DNA of 64,000 bases, taken from Caenorhabditis elegans. Its lineage: Eukaryota > Nematoda > Chromadorea > Rhabditida > Rhabditidae. The stretch covers positions 7,936,001 to 8,000,000 of the forward strand of contig NC_003282.8 of assembly GCF_000002985.6 (NCBI RefSeq), read 5' to 3'. Below are positions 1 to 11,111 of the stretch, in pieces. Both the position numbers and the translations under genes were made by a program. The notes under the pieces were generated by a model, which made no database searches, had not been told where the DNA came from, and saw only the letters and a list, made by a program, of their open reading frames with translations. How positions within the stretch are numbered: the first letter of the stretch is position 1; each line of letters begins with the position of its first letter.

Positions 1-1659
1 TCGTGAGTATTCATTTGTAACAAAAATAAAATAAAATATTAATTACAGTAATAAGTTGATGGTCATGGAAAATACAAGGATTCTTCCGAAATTCTGTCGT
101 TTCACATTACTCAGAGAAGAGTACAGCAAGTTTTTCTATATGCCAACTGCATATATTCAATTTGATATTAATAGTCGAGCGGCAAAGGTTTGTTTGTTTA
201 TTTTTTTCAAAACAAAATGACCAACTAAAACCAATAAACCAGTAGATAACCAAATATACTTTTTCCAATTTTAATTTTGATTTTTCAGCTGTCGGAATGG
301 GTTCAGGAAAGCTTCACAATTGATGCATCATTGGTTGAAATGTTTGATGAACCAGAAGGAGAATTCAAGTTTATGGGTTTACGACCAAAACACGAGAAAT
401 CTCTAATGTTCAAGATTAGTCACTCGGAAAAAACTTGCAAGATCTATCATGATAAGATTGAAACAATGGGAGCAATTGTTCAGAGTTATGCCAGTTTTTA
501 TCAAATTCAAAATATGGAATCTGTTGCACATTTTCCAGATGTCTTCAAGGAAGCTGATGAAATTTTGGAGGAGGTGAGGTTTTTTGCGGTGTTATAGATA
601 TTTTTGCAATAGGAAAATTGCCATGATTACCTTTTTTCCCCAGGTCTTTTTCTTCAGAAAATAAATACGGAACACCTGAAAGTGGAATGTGGGCTAGTTA
701 TGATAGTCTAACAGTACTATTCATTATAATTGGGCACTTCAAAAAAATATCTAGACTTTTCGAAGTTTTCAGAAAAAGTATTGGTAAACTGTCAATTTTT
801 CAAATAAAAATTATTGACCATTTGAGTAATTTTGATCATTGCTAGAACACTTTCAATGGTTAATTACAAATAGCTGAACCGTAATTTAAATATAAACTCA
901 TAGAAAACAAATTTTGGAAAACTTCAAAATTATGATAGTTCGAAACTGATTAATGGTCATTTGCTGACTGTGAATAAAAACATACTAATTTTTAAATTTA
1001 TAAGTGTGGCTAGGTTTGAAAAATGCTGGAAAATTTATAACTGTCGTTCATTCCAGTATTTAAATACTTTTATTTGTTTTTTTTTAATCAAAACAATATA
1101 ACATGAGTCACAAAATACATTTTCAGATTGATCCTATGACAGAAGTGCGTGATAGATTAACTGCTGAATTGCAAGAAAGACAAGCAGCTGTGAAAGAGAT
1201 TATCATTCGTGCTGAAGATTCAATTGCAATTGATAATATGTTAGTATTAGTGTTGCCTGACTTTCAACCTTTTCTAATCTTTTTATTTACAGACCAGATG
1301 CCAGAAAATTTTATATTCGTCTCAAAGCTAACGATGCTGCAGCTCGACAAGCTGCTCAGTTGAGGTAAATATCAAAGATTTATTTTTATTTTTAGAATCA
1401 TGATATTGTCTGAAAATCATTAAATTTTCAGATGGAACAACCAAGAACGATGTGTGAAATCGCTTCGTCGACTCAATAAGATTATCGAAAATTGTTCACG
1501 ACTGAGAGGTTTGTTGACTGAAAATCGGATTTTAGTTTAATTTTGATATTTTCAGTCGGAGAACCCGGAAGACAAATAGTTGTCTCGTGTCGATCTGCAA
1601 TTGCTGATGACAATAAACAGATTATCACTAAGATTTTGCAGTACGGAGCGTCTGTCTGA
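1..1659 (+). CDS. bbs-2: BBS2 homologue, C-terminal part (5' end outside window)
   Basis: Carboxy-terminal part of the Bardet-Biedl syndrome protein 2 subunit of the BBSome, the coat complex that moves membrane cargo with intraflagellar transport in cilia. The coding exons visible are 1-2 (end of one), 49-187, 289-573, 1127-1239, 1293-1364, 1432-1508 and 1556-1659 (TGA), all with TTTTCAG-like acceptors and continuous frame. The last segment is helical and rich in Lys, Glu and Gln, as in the BBS2 C terminus, and ends in ILQYGASV. The beta-propeller half lies upstream of the window. In C. elegans such genes are driven by DAF-19/RFX X-boxes, but that promoter is not included here. The assignment rests on remembered similarity and on synteny with czw-1, exc-9 and csr-1. 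The intron at 574-1126 is 553 bp and shows nothing notable. Confidence 0.85.
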
Positions 1660-1958
1660 ACAGAAGAAATGGAATTGGAAAGAAAATTAAATTATTTGGA
1701 AATATTATTGTAGTTTATGAATTCAAAATGAACATTTTTATTTTTGTAAGTATTTTTTACTGACGAAATTTCACAGTTTTTCTTTATTAATTAGTCAGAA
1801 TTCGGAATCCTTTTTTTTTTTTTGAAAGACTGGCTCTATGCGCAATAATGTTTTCTCATGGTTTCTGGAAACAAAGCTAAAGCAATTGAATTTATTATCA
1901 TCCAATTATAAAATGTTATTCAAACAAGTGATGAAACCCGTAAAAGAAAATAATTTAA
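1660..1958. other. Short convergent intergenic gap
   Basis: About 300 bp between the converging 3' ends of bbs-2 and the minus-strand small membrane protein gene. It is AT-rich with T-runs and presumably holds both 3' UTRs. No canonical AATAAA was found close to the bbs-2 stop. A plus-strand open frame starting at 1838 lies antisense to the last exon of the neighbour and is not supported. Confidence 0.6.
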
Positions 1959-2934
1959 TTAGCATATCTGACAGCAATCCGCCAATAATTCTGTACATTC
2001 TGTCTCAGCTTCCCCGTTTTGAATTCGTTCGGTTGTTGACTGGAATTTTTTGCGTTTGCGATCTGACAAATATTTGCCAAGTCCCTGGAATTAAAGAAAA
2101 GTTTAAGATTTAGAAGTGGGTGTTAAATCGGATAGATTTGTCATACATCATCACTAAAAAATGTGATCAATGATGCCAAATCAAATGAATTGTTTCAAAA
2201 ACTAACCTTATATAATTTCATAGTTCCTACAACATTAGCCATTCTTCCACCCATTGTAATCATAACCAATAGTACAGAACTTGGTTCTGTTATTTCTTCC
2301 TCTTCATCTGATCCATCAGTTGAATTCACTTTTATTCCAGCATCTCGAAATTTTTGATCAACTGCAGCTTTGATTACATCTTTATCCAATTGAGCTTTTA
2401 TGAGTAACAGAGCAGCACCGAATACGTTTAAAATTATTCCGTAAGCTACTAATTCATGCCAACCTGAAGTGAAAAAAGACGGGTTTTCATATTTTCAATA
2501 ATTATCCGATTTTAGAGCAGGTACGCTATTGGTCTATTTCAAAAAGGGCAAGTCTCACCAATAAGAGGCTCAATTTTTAAACTGAAAAGTGAGATAGCAA
2601 GGAAAACTCATGATTGGTTGAAAAGGTCCAATTTGTGGAAATTGGCCAATAGCGATGTTGAATTATCAATTTTACAAAAATAATAATTTTTGGATATCAA
2701 AATGTACGAATTGTGATCCTAATGTTTTGTGGAAGAAAACTCCAATCTTATTGTGGAGCACTGTTTTTTTTTCAAAAGAATCTATCACAATTGAAAGCTG
2801 ATGAATAATAACAATACAACAAATTTCTAAAGCCACTCACTTGCTTTTCTTCTATTATGTCTGAAAATTGTCCATTTCTCTCTCCAAGTCTGTTCTTGTC
2901 CACCACGACGATATCTTCTTTGATTACGTGCCAT
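1959..2934 (-). CDS. Small predicted two-segment membrane protein, 158 aa, unknown function
   Basis: Three exons on the minus strand: 2934-2841, 2463-2207 and 2084-1959 (TAA), giving 158 residues in continuous frame. The N terminus is very basic (several RR pairs in the first 30 residues). A hydrophobic stretch follows at about residues 34-52 (HELVAYGIILNVFGAALLL), then an acidic patch DEEEE near residue 80. A second moderately hydrophobic stretch lies around 95-118, and the tail ends in CCQIC, a possible palmitoylation site. An acceptor lies only 7 bases before the ATG, as expected for a spliced-leader trans-splice site or a 5' UTR intron. I do not recognise the family. The reading frame and splice sites are good, so I regard it as a real gene. 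A multipass topology with a cytosolic basic N terminus is inference. Confidence 0.7.
2519..2658. repeat. Short inverted repeat in an intron (CCAAT-type palindrome)
   Basis: Inside the 377 bp intron 2464-2840, the left arm at 2521-2540 (core CGCTATTGG) is the imperfect reverse complement of 2638-2657 (core CCAATAGCG), and the sequence between also folds back partly. The size (about 140 bp) and AT/CCAAT flavour match small non-autonomous foldback elements. Target duplications were not evident. Confidence 0.5.
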
Positions 2935-4018
2935 TTTTTGCTGAAAAAAATTGATTTTTTTGGGGTTTACACAAGAAAGAATTTAATAAGAAAAAATAAG
3001 AAATCCAAAGATTCACTTTCACACTGAGAAAATGCGGATTATTGCGAGTGATATTATAATATTAGATGAGTCTCTTGGATTAGGAGCTTTGTTGGAATTG
3101 TTGGAATAGTATTCAAAGCTAAGAGAATGAGAATACTTTCAGATGGTTGTCTGTCACTATGTTCTGATCCTTTAGGGTACTTACGATCCTCTTTCGAAAG
3201 CTTCTGATTCATTTTATAATTTGCCTGAAAACGTAAACGTTGACCATAAATACAATACTGTCAATTTTCGGTTGATTCAAGTTGAATTCATTTTTGGAAA
3301 ACCTTAGAGTATTGGCGTCCAAGTGTCATATTACTTTTGAAAAATGAAGCAATTTGATTGAGGTAATAGAATCAAACAGCTCTTGAAATATAGACCAAGC
3401 TTTGCTTTTGTGGGTTGTTTATTAATTGCAAAGCTGTAAGCAAAAATCTTTGAACTGAAATTATTTATGTCTAATGTCTGAATGTTAGTCTATCTTTGAA
3501 TTTGAGTTTGAAGACCCACAATAGGATTTGTAATATACGTCAATTTCAGCTTACTTGTTCTAATATTAAGAACACATATTACATATTTTCACACTTATAA
3601 AGATTTTTTCCGGATTTTGTTCGTTGTTATTTTGAAAACAAATCTTACTATCAGTAGATCTTTTTTTAATATTTATGGATGATATCAGCTCCGTAGCTGG
3701 AAAGTATTAATAAACATCGTAAAGTACTCAGACTTTCAGTTTATTTGCTTGATTTTTCGTTCTGTTTTAGACCCATTTAAAAATGTTATTTTACATATAA
3801 GTAATATATTTCTATCAATAAACTTTATTATGTCGAATTGTTTGAGTGGGGGAATGTGAATGTCGTAGAGACACAATTTCTTTTCGAAATATCGAAAAAA
3901 GAGGCAAAAAAACGAATATTAAAATCAGTAGTAGGTGACGATGTGGCGTGTGGGTACGAGAATTCTACTGTTGCGGATAGAATGAGGACTGATTGAACGT
4001 GGAGAAGCAGTTGATGGC
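2935..4018. other. Intergenic region between small membrane gene and exc-9
   Basis: Contains the exc-9 3' UTR, with a minus-strand AATAAA at 3829-3824. A possible extra minus-strand exon lies at about 3223-3184: a good acceptor, an ATG reading MNQKLSKED, then a GTAAGT donor. This could be an outlying 5' exon of the membrane-protein gene or a separate tiny ORF. The rest is AT-rich with no clear coding signal. Confidence 0.4.
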
Positions 4019-4806
4019 TTAAACCTGAAAATGTTGAGAATTTTGAACTGAAAAATTAAACTGAGCCATTCAATTGTTAGAGGAATACTATTTTCATGTT
4101 TTCTATCATAAATTTAGGAAATTTCAAACAGTAATAATATTATAAAGCGTTTCAAAATTTTGTTTTCCAAGAATTTGAAACGTAGAAAATAAACCTTACT
4201 AAAGGTTACTAGAAACTCAAGTTAGTTTTATAAAGTAAAATAATTTATAGTAGAAACAAAAACTCTTCTTACCTGTCCAGTTTGTCCTTGATGAAACGTG
4301 TGTGACTCGGTTCCACCGTGGCCGTATCCACGTGGTCCGAACAAAGCTCCGTAACATCGGTTACAGTATGGCTTGCCCTCTCTCTGAAAATATATAGATT
4401 ATGAGCTTTTGAGAGAAATATTTCAAAAAAGAAGTTATAGATGGAATGTCCCTAGGTCTACAAAGTTCTTTTTTTGGGAAGTATACTTTTTTTGAAAAGT
4501 ATACTTATAAGCCATAAAGTTTTAATAATCTGTTAATGATCGATTATTGGAATCTAGAAAATTTCCCAACATAGGTTTTGAATTATATATGTTCACGGCT
4601 CCGTAAAACTAAACAAACCTCCGAATGACTTCCAGCTGCCAACGTCTTCTTGCATGCTTCATTCTCACAACGAAGACATGGACGATGCCAGTCGAAACCA
4701 ATTGAAGTCACTCGTTCGGCTGAAAATAAAAGATTTTCTAATGAATTAGTTGTTATAGAATATTACCGAAATACACAGCTTTCTGGCAACGCGGGCAATT
4801 TGGCAT
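4019..4806 (-). CDS. exc-9: EXC-9, single LIM-domain CRIP-like protein, 85 aa
   Basis: Exons 4806-4767, 4719-4619, 4383-4273 and 4024-4019 (TAA; the last exon encodes only Val-stop) give 85 residues. One LIM domain fills the protein: CPRC at residues 4-7, the WHRPCLRC segment around 24-31, and a final YCNRCYG, giving the Cys/His zinc ligands in CRIP spacing. A Gly/His-rich tail follows (GPRGYGHGG). Members of this family are cytoplasmic zinc proteins. In C. elegans EXC-9 maintains the lumen diameter of the excretory canal together with EXC-5 and related factors (established knowledge). An acceptor at about 4819 lies 12 bases before the ATG and could receive a spliced leader. The family call is firm from the sequence; the gene name comes from memory and from the neighbours bbs-2 and czw-1. 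Confidence 0.9.
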
Positions 4807-7754
4807 TGTTGGCTCTCTGAAATGGAAATGGATAACGGGATATTCATTGAAGAAAAAGAAGAAACAGAAAGGATAAGAGAATTCTAAAATAGATGAGAGA
4901 AACAAAAAAGAAGGCAAAGAAGGAGAAGAAGATTTTGAGTAGCTTCTGCTGTTTCTGTCACGCGCGTCTTTTATAACCAATGTTTACCAAATTTTATGAG
5001 GAAAAGCTCGAAGACCAGATTACTGTGAGAAATAACAGATGAACTCAGAATTCCACGTAAAAAATGTTGAGCACAAAGGAGGAAAATACAGAGAACTGAA
5101 CAAATTTAGAACAAAAGGCCACGTAAGTTAAAGATGGAGTTTATGATTTTTCGAACTATGAACAGAATGTATAACTGCAAAAAAAACATATTTCCTCTAA
5201 ATACAGTTAGTTTTCCCATGCATGTAGTATTGGAACACCCTGAGCCCTAATTGAAAATCCATTGTCATAATAAAACTTCCGTAAAAAAAGATCAACGCCA
5301 GTGAGAATTATGTCAAAATAGTTTTGAAATGAACAAAAAAATAAATCGAAAATTCCAAAGTGTCTTTGGAGTTTTAAAATTTTCAGTTAGTTTTGGTAAA
5401 TTGTCAAATTTTCTAAAATTGCAATTTTTTTGAAACATTCGGAGGATTATTGCACCTTCGAATTCCAAAACTACGATATATGAAAACTGAATGATTACCA
5501 CTTTTCTGTAAATTACTGTAAATTAAAAATTCCAACATTTTTTTTGAATAGTTTACAATGATATTAGATAATGTTAGCAGTTAGAGCAATTTCTAAACTA
5601 TCTCAAATCAACTTCTAAACACGTTGAAGCACTGACAAATTTCTGAAAAAAAAAAACGTTTTTTACGAGGTTTGCGAATATTAGCCGTACTACAGACAAC
5701 TTGAAAAATTAGCCTTTCATACAAGTACATAATTACATGCAAGACGATAAATTGATTTTTGTCAATTAGTACTACCCACCACACGCAAATAAAGCGAATA
5801 CCTAACATGGTGTGTAGGGTGTGTCATAGTATTGAGGAAAAAGGTATACCTAGACACCTGCCACCAGAAACAACACAATGTGACAGTTGGCACAAATACA
5901 ATTCTACTGACTGACTGAAAGAGAGCAAGAGACGCAGAGAATTTTCCCAATTCCACACAAATTTCCCCACTATGAATAGGTCTGAAAGCCGAAATAAACC
6001 GAGTGAAAAAAGAGAGAAAAGGCAAGAGATTATTAGTTTCGCGGGACCGGAAAAATGGAAAAATATTTGCATTTTTTGAATGAATCAGCGGAAATATAAC
6101 TGATATTTTGTGTAAACTATGTATGTAGTTAGTAAACAAAATTTGAATTTTTTTTTTGATATTTGAGTGAAAATAAAAAATAACTTTCAACAATTTTTAC
6201 TATTTCCTATGCTACGGTAAGTTTAGACTACATCACTTCAATAATAATAAAATATAATTTTAATATTTTTGTTGCTGCATCACAGGGCAATTGAAGCAAA
6301 GAAAGGGGCACCACATCTGTTCTTTTACAACTTTTTACCACTGACCGCGTGCGCGGGATGGGAAAAGAACAGGCAATGAACAGGTGCAATTTACACTTCT
6401 ATGTCTCTAAAAATACATGTTTCTTCTTCTTGTGATGGGGTGTCACAAAAGGACATATTTGGATTTAGAAAGGGAGAATAATATGAGAAGATGTACAAGG
6501 GTGACATGAAATTAGTATTAGGAATGGTTTTTTCTCAAGTGAAGTAAATTTGCCCATTAGACGATAACTATTTGATTAAAGATTAATGGGATGGTAAAAT
6601 AGTTCGAAATAATAATATACATTTTTCATTGAAAAAACTGGAAATTAGAGAACGATTAATCTAGTAAACAGAAGAACTAGAAAACAACTTATTACTCATT
6701 CGTACGTCTGTGGAAGTTGAAAGTTGAGTTGAAAGTTAAGGATTACCAATACAAATTAATAATACACTGTTATAAATTAATATGCAATCCAAGAAATGTG
6801 ATACGAAAACCCCTGGGTCCCGAAACGGTCAAAAATTCTCAGCAACCGTGTCTCTTTTTCCTTCACGTTCACCGACTTTTCAATTTTTTTTGTTAAAATC
6901 TTTAAACATATTTATTGAAAAATATAAACTCCAAATATCGACTTCATATATTTCGAACACCCTTGCGAACTCATGGATACGGTAGTATAAAAGTTTGGTT
7001 CGTGCCAGGACCCGAAGTTGTAGGGAGATTTTGAGATTATTATTCTTTGAGACAGGAATTTATATTTTCAAATAAAACCAATGAAATAAGATTCGAAATA
7101 TCACCTAGGAATCAAGCGATGTATCAAATTTCATTTAAAAAATGAGTAAGTTAATATCCACCAAAAGCCAAACATATAAAAGACTACAGTAATCATGGCA
7201 CTTCAAAAAACGCGAATTGTTTATTACCACTTTTCATTTTCTTCAGGAATATGAAGAAAACGGAAAAAAGGAAAGCTGTTGCGATGTGGTGGATAAATGC
7301 AGAAGCTGCAGAGAGAAATAGAATAGAATAAACAAATAAGTAGAGTAGAACGTATTGTCGCCCGCCCGGGAAAGGAAACGGGCGGCCCTTGCGGACGGGA
7401 TTAAAAGTCACAACTGGTTCAATGTGATGAAGCTCGACTTTCGCCTTCATCTGTGCCACCATCATATGACATACGCCTTCTGGTGGGCGCCCCCGACCTT
7501 TCAAAGTGGCGTCTTGTTGTCTGCACTCTCCAGAGGGCGCCAACGGAATGCATTTGAAAAAAGTTGGCAACATTCCAAGGCTATTGTGTCGAGTGCGAAC
7601 TGATCGGAAACCGTCACCGATGTTTAACTTTATTCAGAAAACATTGGGGGAAACATACTGGAAACCGGTAAAACAGTGAAACACAACGCCAGTTAAAAAT
7701 TAAAAATGAATAATGTATTGGCGTGGAAGAGAATATGAATTAGTTTAATACACA
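4807..7754. other. 2.9 kb gap between exc-9 and czw-1, with a GC-rich island
   Basis: Upstream region of exc-9 and downstream region of czw-1, both on the minus strand. The czw-1 poly(A) signal (AATAAA on the minus strand) lies at 7634-7629. At 6290-6400 there are E-box-like CAGGTG and CATCTG words close together. 7355-7605 is much more GC-rich than its surroundings. The remaining ORFs of 60-140 codons have no splice or codon signals I trust. Most of the region is ordinary AT-rich intergenic DNA and probably includes exc-9 promoter elements. Confidence 0.5.
7362..7385. other. Strong GC hairpin in a GC-rich island
   Basis: CCGCCCG at 7362-7368 pairs with CGGGCGG at 7379-7385 across a 10-base purine-rich loop. 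It lies in a GC-rich island (about 7355-7605) that is out of character with the neighbouring DNA. On the minus strand a 126-codon open frame runs from 7573 to 7193. It could be a structured non-coding RNA, a small gene or chance. No function is assigned. Confidence 0.35.
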
Positions 7755-10575
7755 TTATAAACGAGCGATAAGATCAGAACGATGTTGCGAGTCGGCGAAT
7801 AATGCTTTAATCAGTCCAACAACTTCGGATCGGCTCAAATGTTCTGCCATTGGACCCTTAGCGTTGAACCATCGATGCTCGATATCCTGAAAAATTAGCA
7901 TAAAAATTATTTATAATTTCTAGACTTTCGGAACAAAACACATGTAAATTTCATATTTATGTTAAATCAAAACATCAAAAGTCGACGTCCGAAACAAGGG
8001 TGTTTTTTTGATTTTTCACTATTTCAAAAAGGGTAACTTTTAATATTTTCCTTTTTCCAATATTTGAAAAAATCCAATTTTTGAAAATAAATTGCTTTAA
8101 ATATTCGCAATTTCACTTGTTTTAGAAGAACTTTTTTATTTTAAAAAAGTTTCTCTAAAGTTCCATGGTCAAAACTTCACTTTCATCAAAACAATACTTT
8201 ACACGATATTTGAAAAAAAACCAACCTGCATTCTGTTTCCAAGAACGAACACAATTTCATTAAGACGGAAATACTCTCGAGCACAGAAATCGGTCACTTT
8301 TGTCTGCTCCTTATAGGCGACAATATTGGCAACAACTTCCAAAAGTCTTTTGAAAACGTCAGCCATCACGTTAGCATCATTTTCGCGGAAATCGGAAGTG
8401 GTGACAACGTGGCGCACAAGAGAATCCAACAGGAACGAGACGAGTGATCCAATCACCTTACAGTATACCACCTCAGTCAAAGGTTCACGAAGATTTTTTG
8501 CAATAAGGCGAATATGAAGAAGGCAGGCGGCAAGACATTTGATAATTTTTGGCTCTTCTCTCGGAACAAGAATATCAGCCGACTCGGACATCTCTTCAGC
8601 AGCAGCAAATGTATTCTTTGTAGTCTTATAACTTGCAGGCAAGTGTTCAAAGATGCTATGATCCTCCAAATAAGCAGTCATTTCGCGACGGCATCTTGTC
8701 AGTGTCTTTTCCATGCAATCAGCGGCAACAGTACGCAATCTGATAACAGAATCAAGGAGCAATGGTTCCAATAACGTCTTCTGATTGTCACCACTAGCCT
8801 CAAACGACATCGTCATAATGCAGTGTGATATATAATGACAGTTGTTGTAAAAAATGGCAGCCATGTTCGGGATCGAACTGAACAACTCAGCATGCTTCCT
8901 TGGTGTGAGAATCACGTAGAGACGAACAATATTCTCGGCGGTAAGAGCGAGTTTCGCACGAGCACCTTCATCTTCACAGGCAAACGCAGCCTTCACGTTA
9001 TCACGGAGAAGATTGACAAAGTTGATAGTTGATTCACTGAAAATTATTTTTTAGAAAAAAATAATAAACACTTTAAAAAATTACCTGACTGTACATTTCT
9101 GGAAAGCGAAGAATGATGGAAACTGCGAATCTTCATTATGGCTCCAAAGACGTCCAAGATCTTTTCCATATTCTTTAGCAAAATGTTCGGCATGTGTATG
9201 AGCCTTTGCAAGCAAATCAATATCCTTGATGGCTGAATCATCAACTCCAACTGTAACCAGTTTGTCATACGTTTCATTTATCAATTTATTCGCTTTTGAA
9301 ACGATCGCAAAGCAACGACGAGTCACAAAAATTGTGTCCGTGTCAAGAGTGAACAGCAACTTTGCTTTCTGAGAAAAGAATCCGAGCTCCTTCATTCTTT
9401 CGACAAAGACCTCTCCAATTTGCAACAAATTAATGAACATCTCCTGATCTTCGTCAGCAGTTTCAGTGACGGGTGCTGCAATCGCAATTACATCTTTCAG
9501 TATCATAGTTATCAGTTGTTCCTCAATAACGCTTCCGATCATCGACGTGAAAGTCTTTCCAGTCGCGTCCAGCAGTTCGTGAGAATGAAGAACGGAGTGC
9601 AACTTCGTAAAAAACACTTCCATTGACCTGAAACAACCATATTTAATTAAATTTCAGAATTTTAAAGTGGTTTTCGCTCACTCGAGAACTTTTGCGACAT
9701 CAATAGTCTTGTCCTTCTTGCCACGTGGTTTTTGGTTTATCAAGAATCTTGTCTGATCAGGTGTTGGATTATCCACAATATATACGTCAACACCATCGCG
9801 GCTAGCAACAATCGCTTCACAGAACACGTTCAAGATAACGATTTTCCAAGCGTCCAGTCGTTCTGGTAATTGTCCAATCATATTCATAGCACTTAGAGTT
9901 TCGTTCAGCATTTTCTGATCTTCCACGCTTCCAACATTGAATACTGAGAAAGAAACATTTGTACGATCTCCACATTTCTGTTTTGACAGTTTTGGAACAT
10001 TCATTGCTCTTTCGTAGTCAGCGGACAATTGGTAACGACAATTGTAGCTTAAAACCGAATATTCTGCGGCAAAATGCTTCAATGGAACACTCATGTCGAA
10101 ACCGTCTCGTCCAATTCCTTCAAGCAGCATGTTTGTGTCATTGAGAAAATCTTTACAAGCAAGAATAGCAGTTCCCCATTCTACACGATTCGTTGTTTTA
10201 CTCCGCATAATTATCAATTGTTCTTCGACATTTTTCATCTGAAAACTCAATTGTTTTATATGCTTATTTTCGAACCATTACCGATTGCAGGAATTCCACC
10301 AGATTTTCGCAGCTTTGAGCTTGGGATTTAATCTCTGCGAGCATTTCGGGGCTGTCCTTTGCTGTCTGATCAATTAAGTTAGACAGATTTCGAGTAGACA
10401 TTTCAGCTATATCCTCGAGGTTCTCAAGTCGGTCGAAAATAAGCTTGGCTGTCGCGTTAACATTGAGTGACACTTTCAGGTTTCCATACTTGTCCACAAT
10501 GTCCTGCGAGATTGAAGTAAGTCCATTTTTCAGTTTTTTCTCAAGATCTCTATAGGATCCCTCGGATGACGCCAT
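7755..10575 (-). CDS. czw-1: CZW-1, ZW10 kinetochore/vesicle-tethering protein, 778 aa
   Basis: Five exons: 10575-10282, 10238-9682, 9627-9085, 9036-8226 and 7886-7755 (TAA), 778 residues, matching the usual ZW10 length. ZW10 is the central subunit of the Rod-ZW10-Zwilch complex. That complex recruits dynein and Spindly to kinetochores and controls checkpoint release; ZW10 also acts in Golgi-ER tethering through the NRZ/Dsl1 complex. The N-terminal 100 residues are heptad-rich (coiled coil), followed by a long all-helical body as in the Dsl1/ZW10 fold. The final exon holds a HRSDLIARL-type C terminus. A minus-strand AATAAA lies about 120 bp after the stop. The gene is divergent from the SAC3/GANP-like gene, with a transposon between the two starts. 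The identification rests on remembered similarity and synteny. Confidence 0.88.
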
Positions 10576-11111
10576 TTTTTAAGTTTCACAGCCTGAAAAA
10601 GAAAATGTTCTACGGAATTATTAACTAACAAATACATGAAGACAAGAGCATTTAAATTTCCCGCAAATAGAAAACATAAAAACGACAACGAGACACCGGT
10701 GCGCTCACTTTAGCAGAAAAATGTTACTCACGCGTTCACAGAGATGAAAATTAATAACGGGAGATGAGTTGCAGGCAAGTGACTGGGGAAAGAGTCAATT
10801 TAAAAAATGTTTAATTGAGAATTCAGCATTCGTGATTGCTTACTTTTTGAAAAAAGAGCGCCGCGTGAATAAAAACAATAACGTTTCTATGAAGAATAAG
10901 ATCTTATTACGTATAATTATTACGTTGCAACGCGTTGAAAATCGATTTTAAAATCCTTTGAACGATAAAAACAAAAGTTTGTAAAATGATTTGAAATCGA
11001 AATCAAACTTCGTTCCACGCGCGCATAATTATGATTATTGGCGCCAATGTACGGTGTACATCCGTGTTTGCGTACTTCGGACATGCAGACAACGAGAGAC
11101 TGAACAAAACT

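Noticed and set aside
1838-2113. 91-codon plus-strand open frame
   Set aside because: It overlaps antisense the last exon of the minus-strand membrane-protein gene, which has consistent splice sites and frame.
5762-6193. 143-codon minus-strand open frame upstream of exc-9
   Set aside because: Phe/Ile/Ser-rich translation of AT-rich DNA with no splice context or recognisable motif.
8866-8885. GATCGAAC word resembling a tRNA B-box
   Set aside because: It lies inside a coding exon of czw-1 and has no A-box or cloverleaf around it.
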